Positions 6,785 to 15,762 of a stretch of DNA of 45,396 nucleotides are shown here, one piece after another (positions within the stretch are counted from its first letter, which is position 1; each line of letters begins with the position of its first letter). Origin of the DNA: an uncultured Porphyromonadaceae bacterium (lineage in GTDB: Bacteria; Bacteroidota; Bacteroidia; Bacteroidales; Muribaculaceae); NCBI GenBank assembly GCA_902493335.1, contig CABUPJ010000026.1, forward strand, positions 1 to 45,396, read 5' to 3'. The translations under genes were made by a program, and so were the position numbers. Below the pieces are notes generated by a model that was given only the letters and a program-made list of their open reading frames with translations, ran no database searches and was not told the origin of the DNA.

Positions 6785-8428
6785 ATGGGACATCTGCTAA
6801 GCTATACATTATATTCGAGCCTGTTTCTGCTCGCCTCATATCTGATTTATAAAATCATGCTCGCAGGCGAGAAGCAGACGGCGATCAACCGTGTGATAAT
6901 CTTCGGCCTCTATGCCGCGTCGTTCATTGCCCCGGCATTGCTCGCACACGGTGACGGCATCGCTGCCAAAGCCGTCGGCACAATCGCGGCAGTCGATTTC
7001 GGTGAGCCCGAGGTGACGCACATCGGCACCGCTTCGTCAGATCTCTTCACCGCTCTCATACTCGCCTATATAGCCGGCATGGCAGTAACGGCCATTCTCA
7101 CGCTGGTCTCAGCGGTCAACATATTCACAATAATCAGCCGCGGCGACAAGACGCCCCCCGACGGTTATACTCTCGTCACCGTCGACGACGGCAAAACAGC
7201 CCCATTCAGCTGGGGACACTACATAGTCGCATCGCAAAGCGACATCGCCGAAGCCGGCGACATGATTATCGCCCATGAACTCGGCCACATCCGCGGACGC
7301 CACTGGCTCGACCTCGTCTTCGCCCGCATCGTCTGTGTCATCGAGTGGTATAACCCCGCCGCATGGCTCATGTTCGACGAGCTCAAGGATGTTCACGAAT
7401 ATGCCGCCGACGAATACGTCCTCGTCCACGGATTCAACGCCCGCCAATATCAGATGCTATTAATAAAAAAAGCTGCCGGCACTCGTTTCCAGGCGCTTGC
7501 CAACAGCTTCAATCACAGTAAACTTAAAAAACGTATCACTATGATGTACAGTCAAAAAAGTCAGGGCGTGCGACGCTATCGCGCACTGGCCCTCATCCCG
7601 GCTCTCGCGCTGGCGGCGACCATCGGTCAGCTTCCGGCAGTAGCCTCAGTTGTCAACAGCATCGGAGCGGCTTCGGCCGGCCAGATCTTCGCCGCCTCCC
7701 CGGCCGGGGCCATGACGGCGGTCAACGCCTCCGGCGACAGCGAAGTTACTAAAAATAATCAGTCCGAGCAAATAGCGACTTATCCCGGCGGCGAATCTGC
7801 GATGTACCATTATCTTGCCCAAAACGTCAAATACCCCGAGGAAGCGGCCAAAAATGACATCCAGGGCCGCGTGACCGTCAGATTTACCGTCAAGGCCGAC
7901 GGCTCGCTGACCGACTTCGCTGTCGTCAAGAGCGTTGACCCTGCGCTTGACAAAGAAGCTGTCAGAGTCATCAGCGGCATGCCCCGGTGGAATCCAGCTA
8001 CTGTCGGCGGCAAAGCGGTCGAGTCGACCTACACCATACCCGTCTCGTTCAAACTCTCGGGCGGTAAGGCCGCTAAAAATGGCGAAAGCAACCGAAAAGT
8101 TACCGGCGATGACACTCTGGCAGAATTTTCGGGCGGCATAGTCGCCATGTATCAGTATCTCACCGAGAACGTCAAATATCCCGAAGAAGCAGCCAGGAAC
8201 AACAGCCAGGGCCGCGTCACCGTCAGATTTACCGTCAAGACCGACGGCTCGCTGACCGACCTCGCCGTCGTCAAGGGCGTTGACCCTGCGCTTGACAAAG
8301 AAGCCGTCAGAGTCATCAGCGGCATGCCCCGGTGGAATCCCGCCACTGTCGGCGGCAAAGCGGTCGAATCGACCTACACCATACCCGTCTCGTTCAAGCT
8401 CTCGGGAGACGACAACGCCAAAAAGTAA
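6785..8428 (+). CDS. M56 (BlaR1-like) membrane metallopeptidase with two TonB_C domains
   Basis: A 547-residue protein. The N-terminus has membrane helices (about residues 1-55 and 80-105), then the M56 peptidase domain with zinc motif HELGH at 164-168 and the downstream VHEYAADEYV block that supplies the third ligand. After a further hydrophobic helix (about 262-285) come two TonB C-terminal-like domains (about residues 335-426 and 450-541). BlaR1-type proteins sense cell-wall damage or antibiotics and cleave a BlaI-type repressor; Bacteroidetes versions often end in TonB_C domains that may sense or pull envelope partners. Neither neighbour is a BlaI homologue, which is unusual. The two TonB_C copies are nearly identical, a recent duplication. 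Whether it still cleaves a repressor is unknown. Confidence 0.88.
   Translation: MGHLLSYTLYSSLFLLASYLIYKIMLAGEKQTAINRVIIFGLYAASFIAPALLAHGDGIAAKAVGTIAAVDFGEPEVTHIGTASSDLFTALILAYIAGMAVTAILTLVSAVNIFTIISRGDKTPPDGYTLVTVDDGKTAPFSWGHYIVASQSDIAEAGDMIIAHELGHIRGRHWLDLVFARIVCVIEWYNPAAWLMFDELKDVHEYAADEYVLVHGFNARQYQMLLIKKAAGTRFQALANSFNHSKLKKRITMMYSQKSQGVRRYRALALIPALALAATIGQLPAVASVVNSIGAASAGQIFAASPAGAMTAVNASGDSEVTKNNQSEQIATYPGGESAMYHYLAQNVKYPEEAAKNDIQGRVTVRFTVKADGSLTDFAVVKSVDPALDKEAVRVISGMPRWNPATVGGKAVESTYTIPVSFKLSGGKAAKNGESNRKVTGDDTLAEFSGGIVAMYQYLTENVKYPEEAARNNSQGRVTVRFTVKTDGSLTDLAVVKGVDPALDKEAVRVISGMPRWNPATVGGKAVESTYTIPVSFKLSGDDNAKK
7785..8406 (+). repeat. In-frame tandem duplication encoding the two TonB_C domains
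   Basis: The stretch around 7785-8061 repeats at 8130-8406 with a period of 345 bases (115 codons). The last about 150 bases of each copy differ at only a handful of mostly silent third positions, while the first about 100 bases are more diverged. The unequal divergence suggests a recent duplication or local gene conversion. Confidence 0.85.
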
Positions 8429-8475
8429 CCCTCAACCACAATAATCTACAACATCCGATAAACCTAAACCAACAT

Positions 8476-8504
8476 CAACGCCGGGGCAGAACACCTCGGC
8501 GTTG
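8476..8504. terminator. Hairpin between convergent M56 and OmpA genes
   Basis: CAACGCCG (8476-8483) pairs with CGGCGTTG (8497-8504); two or three further inner pairs are possible. It sits between two convergent stops (8428 and 8531) and is followed on the plus strand by a weak T-rich run (ATTCTGTTTTA). It probably acts in both directions. Confidence 0.6.
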
Positions 8505-8530
8505 AACATTCTGTTTTATGTCAGTTATTG

Positions 8531-9382
8531 CTATTTATCCGTATCGGGAGCCTTGTCGATAAGGTCGAGGAACTGGTCGAGTTTCGGGGTGATGATGATT
8601 TCGGTGCGGCGGTTCTGCTGACGTCCGGCCGGAGTGTCGTTGCTGGCGATGGGGTTATACTCGCCGCGACCGCCGGCTGTCATGCGCGAAGGGTCGACTC
8701 CGAAACGGTCCTGAAGCACCTGCACGACAGACGAGGCACGCAACGTACTGAGGTCCCAGTTGTTGCGGATATTTGTGCGCGAGATAGGCACATTGTCGGT
8801 ATTGCCCTCGACGAGCACGTCATAGTTCTTATAATCCTTGATTATCTTAGCTATTTTATCAAGAATGTTCATGGCCTGGTCGCTGATCTGGTAGCTGCCC
8901 GACTTGAAAAGCATGTTGTCGGCAAGCGAGATATAGACGACACCCTTGAGTACTTTGATATCCACATCTTTCATATCCTCGGGCGAAAGCGAACGGGTCA
9001 GATTTGTCGTCAGCACCATATTGAGCGAGTCTGACTTCGACTTGGCCTCGACAAGCTGACGTATATACTTGTTCGAGACATTGATTTCGTCGACAAGCTT
9101 CGAGATATTGGTGCCACCCTGGTTTATACTCTGCTCGAGAGCCGACTGGAGCGCCGTCACGTTCTTTTTCAGATCTTCATTCTGAGCCCTGCTCTGGTCG
9201 AGAAGCGCCTGAAGATTCTTCGCGTCAGAGCGGCTGGCCGCAAGATCATACTGCGACTGCGCATAGTCTTTCGACATCGCATTATATTTGTCGTCAAGAC
9301 GCGTATAGGTCTTTTTGCTCACGCAACCTGTCAGAGCCACGGCACCGACAGCTGCAAACAGCATCATTCGTATTGCTTTCAT
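8531..9382 (-). CDS. OmpA-family outer-membrane lipoprotein with coiled coil
   Basis: A 283-residue lipoprotein. The signal peptide ends in the lipobox ALTGC with the acylated Cys at residue 20. It is followed by VSKK, without the acidic surface-export signal, so it probably faces the periplasm. Residues about 25-110 are a heptad-rich coiled coil, and the C-terminal about 130 residues are an OmpA-like peptidoglycan-binding domain (VEGNTDNVPIS, NWDLSTLRASSVVQVL, GRGEYNPIASN and the terminal NRRTEIIITP). It should tether the outer membrane to the cell wall. It is monocistronic. Its 5' region (9383-9470) has only an imperfect -7 match (TATTGTTG at 9421-9414). Confidence 0.92.
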   Translation of the reverse strand: MKAIRMMLFAAVGAVALTGCVSKKTYTRLDDKYNAMSKDYAQSQYDLAASRSDAKNLQALLDQSRAQNEDLKKNVTALQSALEQSINQGGTNISKLVDEINVSNKYIRQLVEAKSKSDSLNMVLTTNLTRSLSPEDMKDVDIKVLKGVVYISLADNMLFKSGSYQISDQAMNILDKIAKIIKDYKNYDVLVEGNTDNVPISRTNIRNNWDLSTLRASSVVQVLQDRFGVDPSRMTAGGRGEYNPIASNDTPAGRQQNRRTEIIITPKLDQFLDLIDKAPDTDK

Positions 9383-9471
9383 AATAATTTCATTTAAGTT
9401 TCAACATACTAAACAACAATAGAATAGATTAAGTTTATACATGACCACGATGTCATTTTTATATATTTTTA

Positions 9472-9501
9472 TTTGAAATTAAAACATTTTGCTTATATTT
9501 G
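9472..9501 (+). promoter_or_regulatory. asnA promoter with both -33 and -7 boxes
   Basis: TTTG at 9472-9475 and TATATTTG at 9494-9501 are separated by 18 bases, close to the Bacteroidetes primary-sigma layout. Transcription would begin near 9508, 25 bases before the ATG at 9533. This shows that the longer frame starting at 9473 is not used. Confidence 0.7.
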
Positions 9502-9532
9502 CCGCATATTATCAATCATAAAGTTAGACATT

Positions 9533-10567
9533 ATGCCATTAATCATACCAAAACGCTACAAAAGGAAGCTATTGCCGGAAACAACCGAGGTAGCTATCAA
9601 ACTCATAAAGGATGATTTTCAGAAACGTCTCTCCGACGCTCTGTGTCTGCGTCGCGTCACCGCACCGCTGTTCGTCCTGTCAGGCACAGGCATCAACGAC
9701 GACCTCAACGGCGTCGAGAAGCCTGTCTCGTTTAACATCAGGGCGCTCGAAGGGCAACGCGCAGAGGTCGTACACTCGCTCGCCAAATGGAAGCGCATGA
9801 AACTCGGCCTTTATGACATCGCTCCAGGCTTCGGTCTATACACCGATATGAACGCCATCCGCACAGACGAAGACCTCGACAATCTCCACTCTCTGTATGT
9901 CGACCAATGGGACTGGGAACGCACCATCACAGACGCCGACCGCAATCTCAACTTCCTCAAAGACATCGTCAGAAAAATCTATCAGGCCGTCAAGGAGACA
10001 GAGATGATGGTATATAAATATTTCCCGCACATCACCCCGCGTCTGCCCGAAGAAATCACATTTATCCATGCCCAGGAACTGCTCGACGCCTATCCGACGC
10101 TGACACCGAAACAGCGCGAGCTTGAAGCCGTCCGCCGCTACGGCGCCGTCTTTGTCATCGGCATAGGCGCCTCTCTCTCTAACGGCGAGCCCCATGACGG
10201 ACGCGCTCCCGACTACGACGACTGGGTCACCGAAAATGCCGACGGCTACCGCGGCCTCAACGGCGACATGCTCTTCTACGACAATATTCTCGACACATCG
10301 TTCGAGCTCTCGTCGATGGGCATACGTGTGAGCCCCGACTCACTGACGCGTCAGCTCGACATCGCCGGATGCTCTGACCGCAAATGGCTGCCATTCCACC
10401 GCGACCTCCTCGCCGGACAGCTGCCGCTCTCTATCGGGGGCGGCATCGGACAAAGCCGCCTCTGCATGTACCTGCTGCAGAAAGCCCACATCGGCGAAGT
10501 CCAGGCCTCGCTATGGCCTCAGGAGCAGATTGAGGAATGCCACCGCGCAGGCATCGAACTGCTCTGA
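9533..10567 (+). CDS. asnA: Aspartate-ammonia ligase (asparagine synthetase A)
   Basis: A 344-residue cytoplasmic enzyme making asparagine from aspartate, ammonia and ATP (giving AMP and PPi). It has the class II aminoacyl-tRNA-synthetase-like fold. Conserved blocks seen: LSGTGINDDLNGVEKPV, EVVHSLAKWKR, GLYTDMNAIR, HSLYVDQWDWE, RAPDYDDW, GLNGDML, FELSSMGIRV and the C-terminal IGGGIGQSRLCM. Length and blocks match E. coli AsnA along the whole protein. The ATG at 9533 is chosen because the promoter at 9472-9501 lies inside the longer frame. The gene is alone, with a terminator hairpin at 10644-10676. Confidence 0.97.
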   Translation: MPLIIPKRYKRKLLPETTEVAIKLIKDDFQKRLSDALCLRRVTAPLFVLSGTGINDDLNGVEKPVSFNIRALEGQRAEVVHSLAKWKRMKLGLYDIAPGFGLYTDMNAIRTDEDLDNLHSLYVDQWDWERTITDADRNLNFLKDIVRKIYQAVKETEMMVYKYFPHITPRLPEEITFIHAQELLDAYPTLTPKQRELEAVRRYGAVFVIGIGASLSNGEPHDGRAPDYDDWVTENADGYRGLNGDMLFYDNILDTSFELSSMGIRVSPDSLTRQLDIAGCSDRKWLPFHRDLLAGQLPLSIGGGIGQSRLCMYLLQKAHIGEVQASLWPQEQIEECHRAGIELL

Positions 10568-10584
10568 CCGCCGACGACCAAAAC

Positions 10585-10624
10585 CGCGCCAAATTGCCAA
10601 ACGAATTCGCGCCAAATTGCCAAA
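10585..10624. repeat. Two direct copies of a 17-base motif after asnA
   Basis: CGCGCCAAATTGCCAAA occurs at 10585-10601 and again at 10608-10624, a 23-base period. It lies between the asnA stop and the terminator hairpin. Function is unknown; it could be replication slippage or paired binding sites. Confidence 0.6.
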
Positions 10625-10643
10625 TGGAAGATGTTATATAACT

Positions 10644-10676
10644 GAGGGGAACCGGCTTAGAAAACCGGTTCCCCTC
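10644..10676 (+). terminator. 12-bp terminator hairpin after asnA
   Basis: GAGGGGAACCGG (10644-10655) pairs perfectly with CCGGTTCCCCTC (10665-10676) around 9 bases, followed by ATGTTTTTAT. The T-run suits termination of asnA. The same stem may also stop the convergent xus operon, which ends at 10709. Confidence 0.85.
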
Positions 10677-10708
10677 ATGTTTTTATCGATTTATTTGTGA
10701 GGCTCCTG

Positions 10709-11890
10709 TCAGTGTTCTTTACGGGCCGCACCTTTATATAACAGATGTTTTATCCAGATATAATATCCGGTCAGCGGCAGGCTTGCTCCAAGGAGAGCTC
10801 CCAGGAGCCACAGAATGCGGGTGATGATACCGCCGAGGCTTCCCGTGTGTATCGAATAAATCCAACCGCGCAGTTTGTTGGCACCGACCGCATCGGCATA
10901 GGCCGTCACAAGTGTCGTCTCGCCGGAACGGCGGTCAAACCGATAGACGTCTGACGCACGCCCGTTGCCGGTGTCGCTCAGAGTCACAGTAGCGGTTTCA
11001 CGGCCTATCGTAATCCGGGGGGCCTCGGCATAACGGGCGGCAAGGTCATCGTAGACCTGCTGCCAGCGTCCATATTCAGAGTGCTTGCGACCTTCGCCAC
11101 GTCCGCCGCGATGTCCATCACCACGGTCACCGGGACGGCTGCCGCCCTCCCGGCCGCGAGCTTCCGGCTTGCTGTCAGGCTGTCCGAGGCTGCGCGGTGT
11201 ATGCTCGACTCCGCAGACGGCATAAAACGCCGTCCTGTACCAGTCAAACGACCATGTAAGACCCGTGAGCGCCATTGCAAGTACAAACACCACGGCATAC
11301 ATGCCTCCGGCGACGTGAAGTCCTTTCCAGAAACCGCTCCAACCGTTCTTAAACGTAATCGAGAGACTACGGACGAGCCCTTTGCGTGCCCGCGGCCACC
11401 ATATAATGATGCCTGTCAGAAGAGCTATCACAAACACCAGTGTCGATATGCCCACAAGCAGTTTGCCGGTCTTCAAACCTTCGCCGTGAGGATTAGCGCT
11501 GTCAAGCAGCCACCTGTGGAGTCTGAACATCGTCGAGAAAAAGCCAATACGCTCATACCGTCCGGTTATATGGCCGGTATACTGGTCGACAAACAGCGAC
11601 GCACGCCGCGGTCTGGACAGATTGACCTGATATGTCCGGTTCCTGTCACTGAATACGGTAACGCCCGTAATCGAAACACTGTCGGGCAGATTCGCCTTGA
11701 CTTCCTCCATCAGCTCCCGCATAGGCAAGGCCGCGTCTTTTACTTCAGCGACATAATATACATCGCTTCCGACCGCTCTCGTTATCTCGGGCTCGAATAT
11801 CAGCATCGCGCCCGAAAAGCATATAAGTGTGATGATAATGCCGAAGGGCACCGAAAGCCAGAGATGAATCTTTCTAAATAATTTCATCAT
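10709..11890 (-). CDS. xusC: PepSY-associated inner-membrane protein, XusC-like
   Basis: A 393-residue inner-membrane protein of the PepSY_TM family. Four membrane segments are visible: near residues 12-32, 145-168 (ending IIWWPRARK), 192-215 and about 358-383. A periplasmic PepSY domain lies between the first two. In Bacteroides thetaiotaomicron the equivalent (XusC) works with XusA and XusB in using iron bound to enterobactin-type siderophores, probably in reduction or release of iron at the inner membrane. An unusual Gly/Arg/Asp/His-rich stretch (about residues 228-270) interrupts the second periplasmic loop. It is the third gene of xusABC, 9 bases after xusB. The assignment rests on gene order as well as family. 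Confidence 0.82.
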   Translation of the reverse strand: MMKLFRKIHLWLSVPFGIIITLICFSGAMLIFEPEITRAVGSDVYYVAEVKDAALPMRELMEEVKANLPDSVSITGVTVFSDRNRTYQVNLSRPRRASLFVDQYTGHITGRYERIGFFSTMFRLHRWLLDSANPHGEGLKTGKLLVGISTLVFVIALLTGIIIWWPRARKGLVRSLSITFKNGWSGFWKGLHVAGGMYAVVFVLAMALTGLTWSFDWYRTAFYAVCGVEHTPRSLGQPDSKPEARGREGGSRPGDRGDGHRGGRGEGRKHSEYGRWQQVYDDLAARYAEAPRITIGRETATVTLSDTGNGRASDVYRFDRRSGETTLVTAYADAVGANKLRGWIYSIHTGSLGGIITRILWLLGALLGASLPLTGYYIWIKHLLYKGAARKEH

Positions 11891-11899
11891 GACTCAGCA

Positions 11900-13303
11900 T
11901 TATTTTACGGGTGTCATAAAGCCGAAACCTGTAATATCGGTGGCTTCAACCGTCACGCCTTTTTCGGCACGCGCCGTCGTGGTGTCGATGGCATAGATGG
12001 CGGGGTATTCGTTCTCGACATTGACGGGAATATATACCTTGCCGTTCTGATTATATACTGTCTTGCCGATAGACGAGATATTTGACGGCAGCCCGGTCAC
12101 ATAGGTCAGTTTTTTATCTGAGGCATCGAATATGGCAAGGTCTGTTGCGGCGGGATTCTTCTCTGTCAGCGACCTGTCATACATCACCATCAGGAATCGG
12201 TCGCCGCCGGCAGGCCAGCATCGCATAAACGAACGGTTGCCGCCTGGTGTCTGGGCCTCGATATCACAGTAATAATCATCGAAATCGGTAGCACCGGCAG
12301 GTATACGGCACACACCGGCCGGCAGCTTTGTCTTCTGGCCCGGGTCGCTCATAGTCTTGGCATAGCTGGCCGAGAAGACATAGATGTCTCCGTTTTCAGC
12401 CGCCCAGACGGTCTGGTAGTACTGCGAGCGGAAACGTCCGCAGGGCGTACTGATTTTATCGGTCTTTGCCAGAACGGGGTTCAGCAAGTCGGCATTATCA
12501 TAAACAGCCACCCAACATTCGTCGGGATACTGTGTGCCGACGAGTTCGCCGGCCTTATAAGCCCCGGAGCCTGTGCCGCCGGCTTCGGTATGGACAAGAT
12601 GCTCGAAGCCGGGGCGTATCCACTTGCCGTTATCACTGGCGGCGCCATACTGGCTCAGACCCATCGGCACGGCCCCGCAATAAAGGCGCGAGCCGCTTTG
12701 CTCGGCGCCGGCAAGCGTGACATACTCGCCGTTGCCAAGGAAATTCTCCATACTGTAGCGTCCGGTCGAAGTGTCGTTGGTGCGTGAGGTCTCGTTGTAT
12801 ACGTTCAGATATGTCACAAGGAGCGTCATCGGTTTATAGCCATGTGCATCGGCGAATGACGCCGGACCCTCGCCGGTCGACATCGTGAGTATGTCGTCAT
12901 TATATGCGCCGTATGACGAGAAACGACTGATGCGGTACTCGGTGCTGCGGGCCTCCATCTGACCGTTGGCGCCGAGGACATAGCTGCGGGTCGTGCCGGC
13001 ATTGCCCTGGTTATATGTCAGTGCATAAAGATAATCCTTATAGAATACCCATTGGGTGGCGCCGTCGTTGAGAAGTCCGTTATTGACAGTCGAGAGAGTG
13101 CCGTTGTCAAGAGTCTCGCCGGTGAGCAGCACATACGACGTAGCGTTAGAACCCTGCACTGTTGTGGCGAACACATATTTGCCGTCGCCGGCATCGGTGT
13201 CGCCGCCGTTGCCGGGCTCATCGCTGTCAGAGCAGCCCGTAAGTGCGACAGCAGGAATAAAAGCGGCCATGACGGCACGCATAAACAAGTTGTTTTTTGT
13301 CAT
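11900..13303 (-). CDS. xusB: DUF4374 surface lipoprotein, XusB-like siderophore binder
   Basis: A 467-residue lipoprotein with lipobox ALTGC (Cys24) followed by SDSDEPG. This acidic stretch resembles the Bacteroidetes lipoprotein export signal, so it is probably displayed on the cell surface. The rest is a repetitive beta-rich protein of the DUF4374 family, likely a propeller. In B. thetaiotaomicron XusB is the DUF4374 lipoprotein that captures ferric enterobactin and hands it to XusA. The gene lies 17 bases after xusA and 9 before xusC, the same order as in that organism. Ligand preference here is inferred. Confidence 0.83.
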   Translation of the reverse strand: MTKNNLFMRAVMAAFIPAVALTGCSDSDEPGNGGDTDAGDGKYVFATTVQGSNATSYVLLTGETLDNGTLSTVNNGLLNDGATQWVFYKDYLYALTYNQGNAGTTRSYVLGANGQMEARSTEYRISRFSSYGAYNDDILTMSTGEGPASFADAHGYKPMTLLVTYLNVYNETSRTNDTSTGRYSMENFLGNGEYVTLAGAEQSGSRLYCGAVPMGLSQYGAASDNGKWIRPGFEHLVHTEAGGTGSGAYKAGELVGTQYPDECWVAVYDNADLLNPVLAKTDKISTPCGRFRSQYYQTVWAAENGDIYVFSASYAKTMSDPGQKTKLPAGVCRIPAGATDFDDYYCDIEAQTPGGNRSFMRCWPAGGDRFLMVMYDRSLTEKNPAATDLAIFDASDKKLTYVTGLPSNISSIGKTVYNQNGKVYIPVNVENEYPAIYAIDTTTARAEKGVTVEATDITGFGFMTPVK

Positions 13304-13320
13304 ATACTTTTGTTATTAAA

Positions 13321-15717
13321 TTAGTTTCCGAAATATATCCTCACCTTGCCGTAAAAAGCGCGTCCGGCTTTCTGAAGGCTGAAATTATCATAGAGCCGTG
13401 CGTTTGTGAAGTTGCGGCACTCAAACGAAAGGTTATATCTGCCGTTATGTATTCCATATGAGACGGTAAGGTTGTGGGCAAACTGATCAGGCACAGTATA
13501 GTCACTGTTGGCCGAGCCGATATTTGCCGTATAATAGCAGAATTTGCGGGTATACTGGTTGTCATAAGTGACGGTCAGCACATTGTTTTTGCGGCCGAGG
13601 CCGTGCCAGTAGAAGTTGACGTCAGAGTCGGCGAACATATACGGCAGATTCGGCATACGCTCTCTGTATGAAAGATTGGCCGCACTGCTGCCCTGGGCCG
13701 TCGGCATATTGTCGCGCACGTTCATTTGAGTGAAGTTGCCGCCGAGACTGAGCCATCTTGAGAAACTGTAGCGGGCCGACACACTGAAACCTTTGGTGTC
13801 TACCTTGCCGTAATTGACATAAGTCGCAGCCGATTTGCCGCCGCTCAGGGCGAGTATGTTGCGCTGTATGTAGTCTCGGGTATCACGGTAGATAAAACCG
13901 GCCTCGACATACACGGTGTTGCTGCCGAACACGGCGTTATAGCTCAGATTCAGATTGACGTTGTGGCTTGTCTCGGGCCTGAGCGACATATCGCCGACTT
14001 CAAGATCCTCGTCGCCGAACATCTCTTCGATAGTCGGCAGACGGCATGCTTTCTCGTATGAGGCTTTCAGCTGCAAGCCAAAAGGCATAAACCATGTGCC
14101 TGCCGCCCCATAGCCGAAACAGTCGGTCGTGCGCGAGGTCATCCGGTATACATCCTGGGCCGACGAGGTCGCCATCGGTCCGGAGACATACTGATGGTAT
14201 TGCTTGCCGAAAACCGAGAAGTTCAGCCGCGCGTCGGGCATATACCGGTAAGATATGCCGGCAATGTTTTTACTCGTCTGCTTCGAGAATTCATCTTTTG
14301 ACGGCGGAGTCGTCAGCATGTCCTCATTCGAGCGGTTAAAGCTGTTGAACACGTCGTTAACCGTAAACAGGTGTTTTCGGCCTAATCTGTAACCGGCGGT
14401 AAAAGTAGTCGACCAGTTGTTGTTTATCGATTTTGACAACTGATATGACTGTTCGCCGGGAGAATTCAGAGGCGTCTTCTCGCCACGCCAGTTATATTTG
14501 ACAGATGACGTGTCGACATTTGTAGTATTGTTGCGGCTGTAATTGGCATAAAACGACACATCGAGTCCCTCGGTGAGCAGGTCGCGCTTGCTGTATTCAA
14601 GCGACGGCATCAGCGAATGGCCGTGACGGTGTTTTTTGCCATAGACAATCTCCTGCCGCACACCTGTCTGCACCTCTTTATACATATGAGAGTAATTCAG
14701 CCCCACAAGAAGACGGTCGGCCCACGGTTTGCTGACGAAACCGGCTTTGGCTATGACGGCCTCGTTGTGATACGTGTCATTAAAACGTCTGACATGTCCG
14801 GGCTTCCTACGGTTGATGGCACCTGTCTCAAAATCCTCTACAGGCGAGTCGACCCAATAATTGTTGTCAGAATAATTCTGAAAAGCGTTTATCTCATACT
14901 TCAAGCCGTTTTTTGTCGTCTGACCGAAATTGACATATGATTTATGGGTATTGAACGAACCGTAGGAATATGACACATCGACAAACCACCGGCGCTGACG
15001 CTTCGGGGTCACTATATTGATGACGCCTCCAATGGCATCCGAACCGAAACCGACGGGCACAACACCACGGTAGACCTCGATGCGGTCGGCAAAATTAACT
15101 GGAATGTTGTTGAGTCCGAACGAACTGCCGACTCCTTCCTGAGGCACACCGTCGATAAACACTTTTACATGTTTACCGCTGAAACCGTCCATCGTCACGG
15201 CCATGTCAGACCCGACGCCTCCGCTTTCACGTATCTTCATACCCGGAGCTTTAGAAAGCGCCTCACTCAGTGTCTTGGTCGTATTTACAAGCTCCTGTGT
15301 GTTGACAGCCGTCGCGTTGAACGCCGAGTTTTTCACTTTGCTCAACTGATTGCCGACAACAATCACCTCAGCCAGCTGTGTGGCCGACTTCAGCTTGACG
15401 TTAAGTCTCGTGCGTTCACCGGCCTTGATGTCGACCTGCATCTCTCTCTTTTCAAATCCGGCCGACGAGAAGACGATAGTATATTTTCCCTCGGGGGCAT
15501 TTATATGATAGAGCCCTTTCTCATTGGTAGAACTCAGATATTCCGTTCCTTTCAGAAACACGGTCGCATAGTCTATCGGCTCGCCGTCAAGCGACAGTAC
15601 CTTGCCCGAAACCATACCTGACGGCTGCCGGGCCATGACAGCTAAAGACGCAGACACACACGCTATTAAAAATAAAATATATCTTTTTACTGACGATATT
15701 ATCATGGTCATTCTCAT
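13321..15717 (-). CDS. xusA: TonB-dependent receptor, XusA-like
   Basis: A 798-residue outer-membrane receptor. After a signal peptide (about 29 residues, ending at VMARQ) it has a carboxypeptidase-regulatory-like domain (GKVLSLDGEPIDYATVFLKG to about residue 112). Next comes the plug (EALSKAPGMKIRESGG, VFIDGVPQEGVG, RIEVYRGVVPVGFGSDAIGG) and a beta-barrel ending in the aromatic VRIYFGN. It takes up a ligand using TonB energy. The order receptor - DUF4374 - PepSY defines the xusABC xenosiderophore operon. Three nearby ATGs (15717, 15711, 15705) are possible starts. A dyad at 15763-15780 may be its operator. Confidence 0.88.
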   Translation of the reverse strand: MRMTMIISSVKRYILFLIACVSASLAVMARQPSGMVSGKVLSLDGEPIDYATVFLKGTEYLSSTNEKGLYHINAPEGKYTIVFSSAGFEKREMQVDIKAGERTRLNVKLKSATQLAEVIVVGNQLSKVKNSAFNATAVNTQELVNTTKTLSEALSKAPGMKIRESGGVGSDMAVTMDGFSGKHVKVFIDGVPQEGVGSSFGLNNIPVNFADRIEVYRGVVPVGFGSDAIGGVINIVTPKRQRRWFVDVSYSYGSFNTHKSYVNFGQTTKNGLKYEINAFQNYSDNNYWVDSPVEDFETGAINRRKPGHVRRFNDTYHNEAVIAKAGFVSKPWADRLLVGLNYSHMYKEVQTGVRQEIVYGKKHRHGHSLMPSLEYSKRDLLTEGLDVSFYANYSRNNTTNVDTSSVKYNWRGEKTPLNSPGEQSYQLSKSINNNWSTTFTAGYRLGRKHLFTVNDVFNSFNRSNEDMLTTPPSKDEFSKQTSKNIAGISYRYMPDARLNFSVFGKQYHQYVSGPMATSSAQDVYRMTSRTTDCFGYGAAGTWFMPFGLQLKASYEKACRLPTIEEMFGDEDLEVGDMSLRPETSHNVNLNLSYNAVFGSNTVYVEAGFIYRDTRDYIQRNILALSGGKSAATYVNYGKVDTKGFSVSARYSFSRWLSLGGNFTQMNVRDNMPTAQGSSAANLSYRERMPNLPYMFADSDVNFYWHGLGRKNNVLTVTYDNQYTRKFCYYTANIGSANSDYTVPDQFAHNLTVSYGIHNGRYNLSFECRNFTNARLYDNFSLQKAGRAFYGKVRIYFGN

Positions 15718-15762
15718 TTACTGTTCATTATGCAAATTTCGTCATTATACAGGGCGCCGGGA

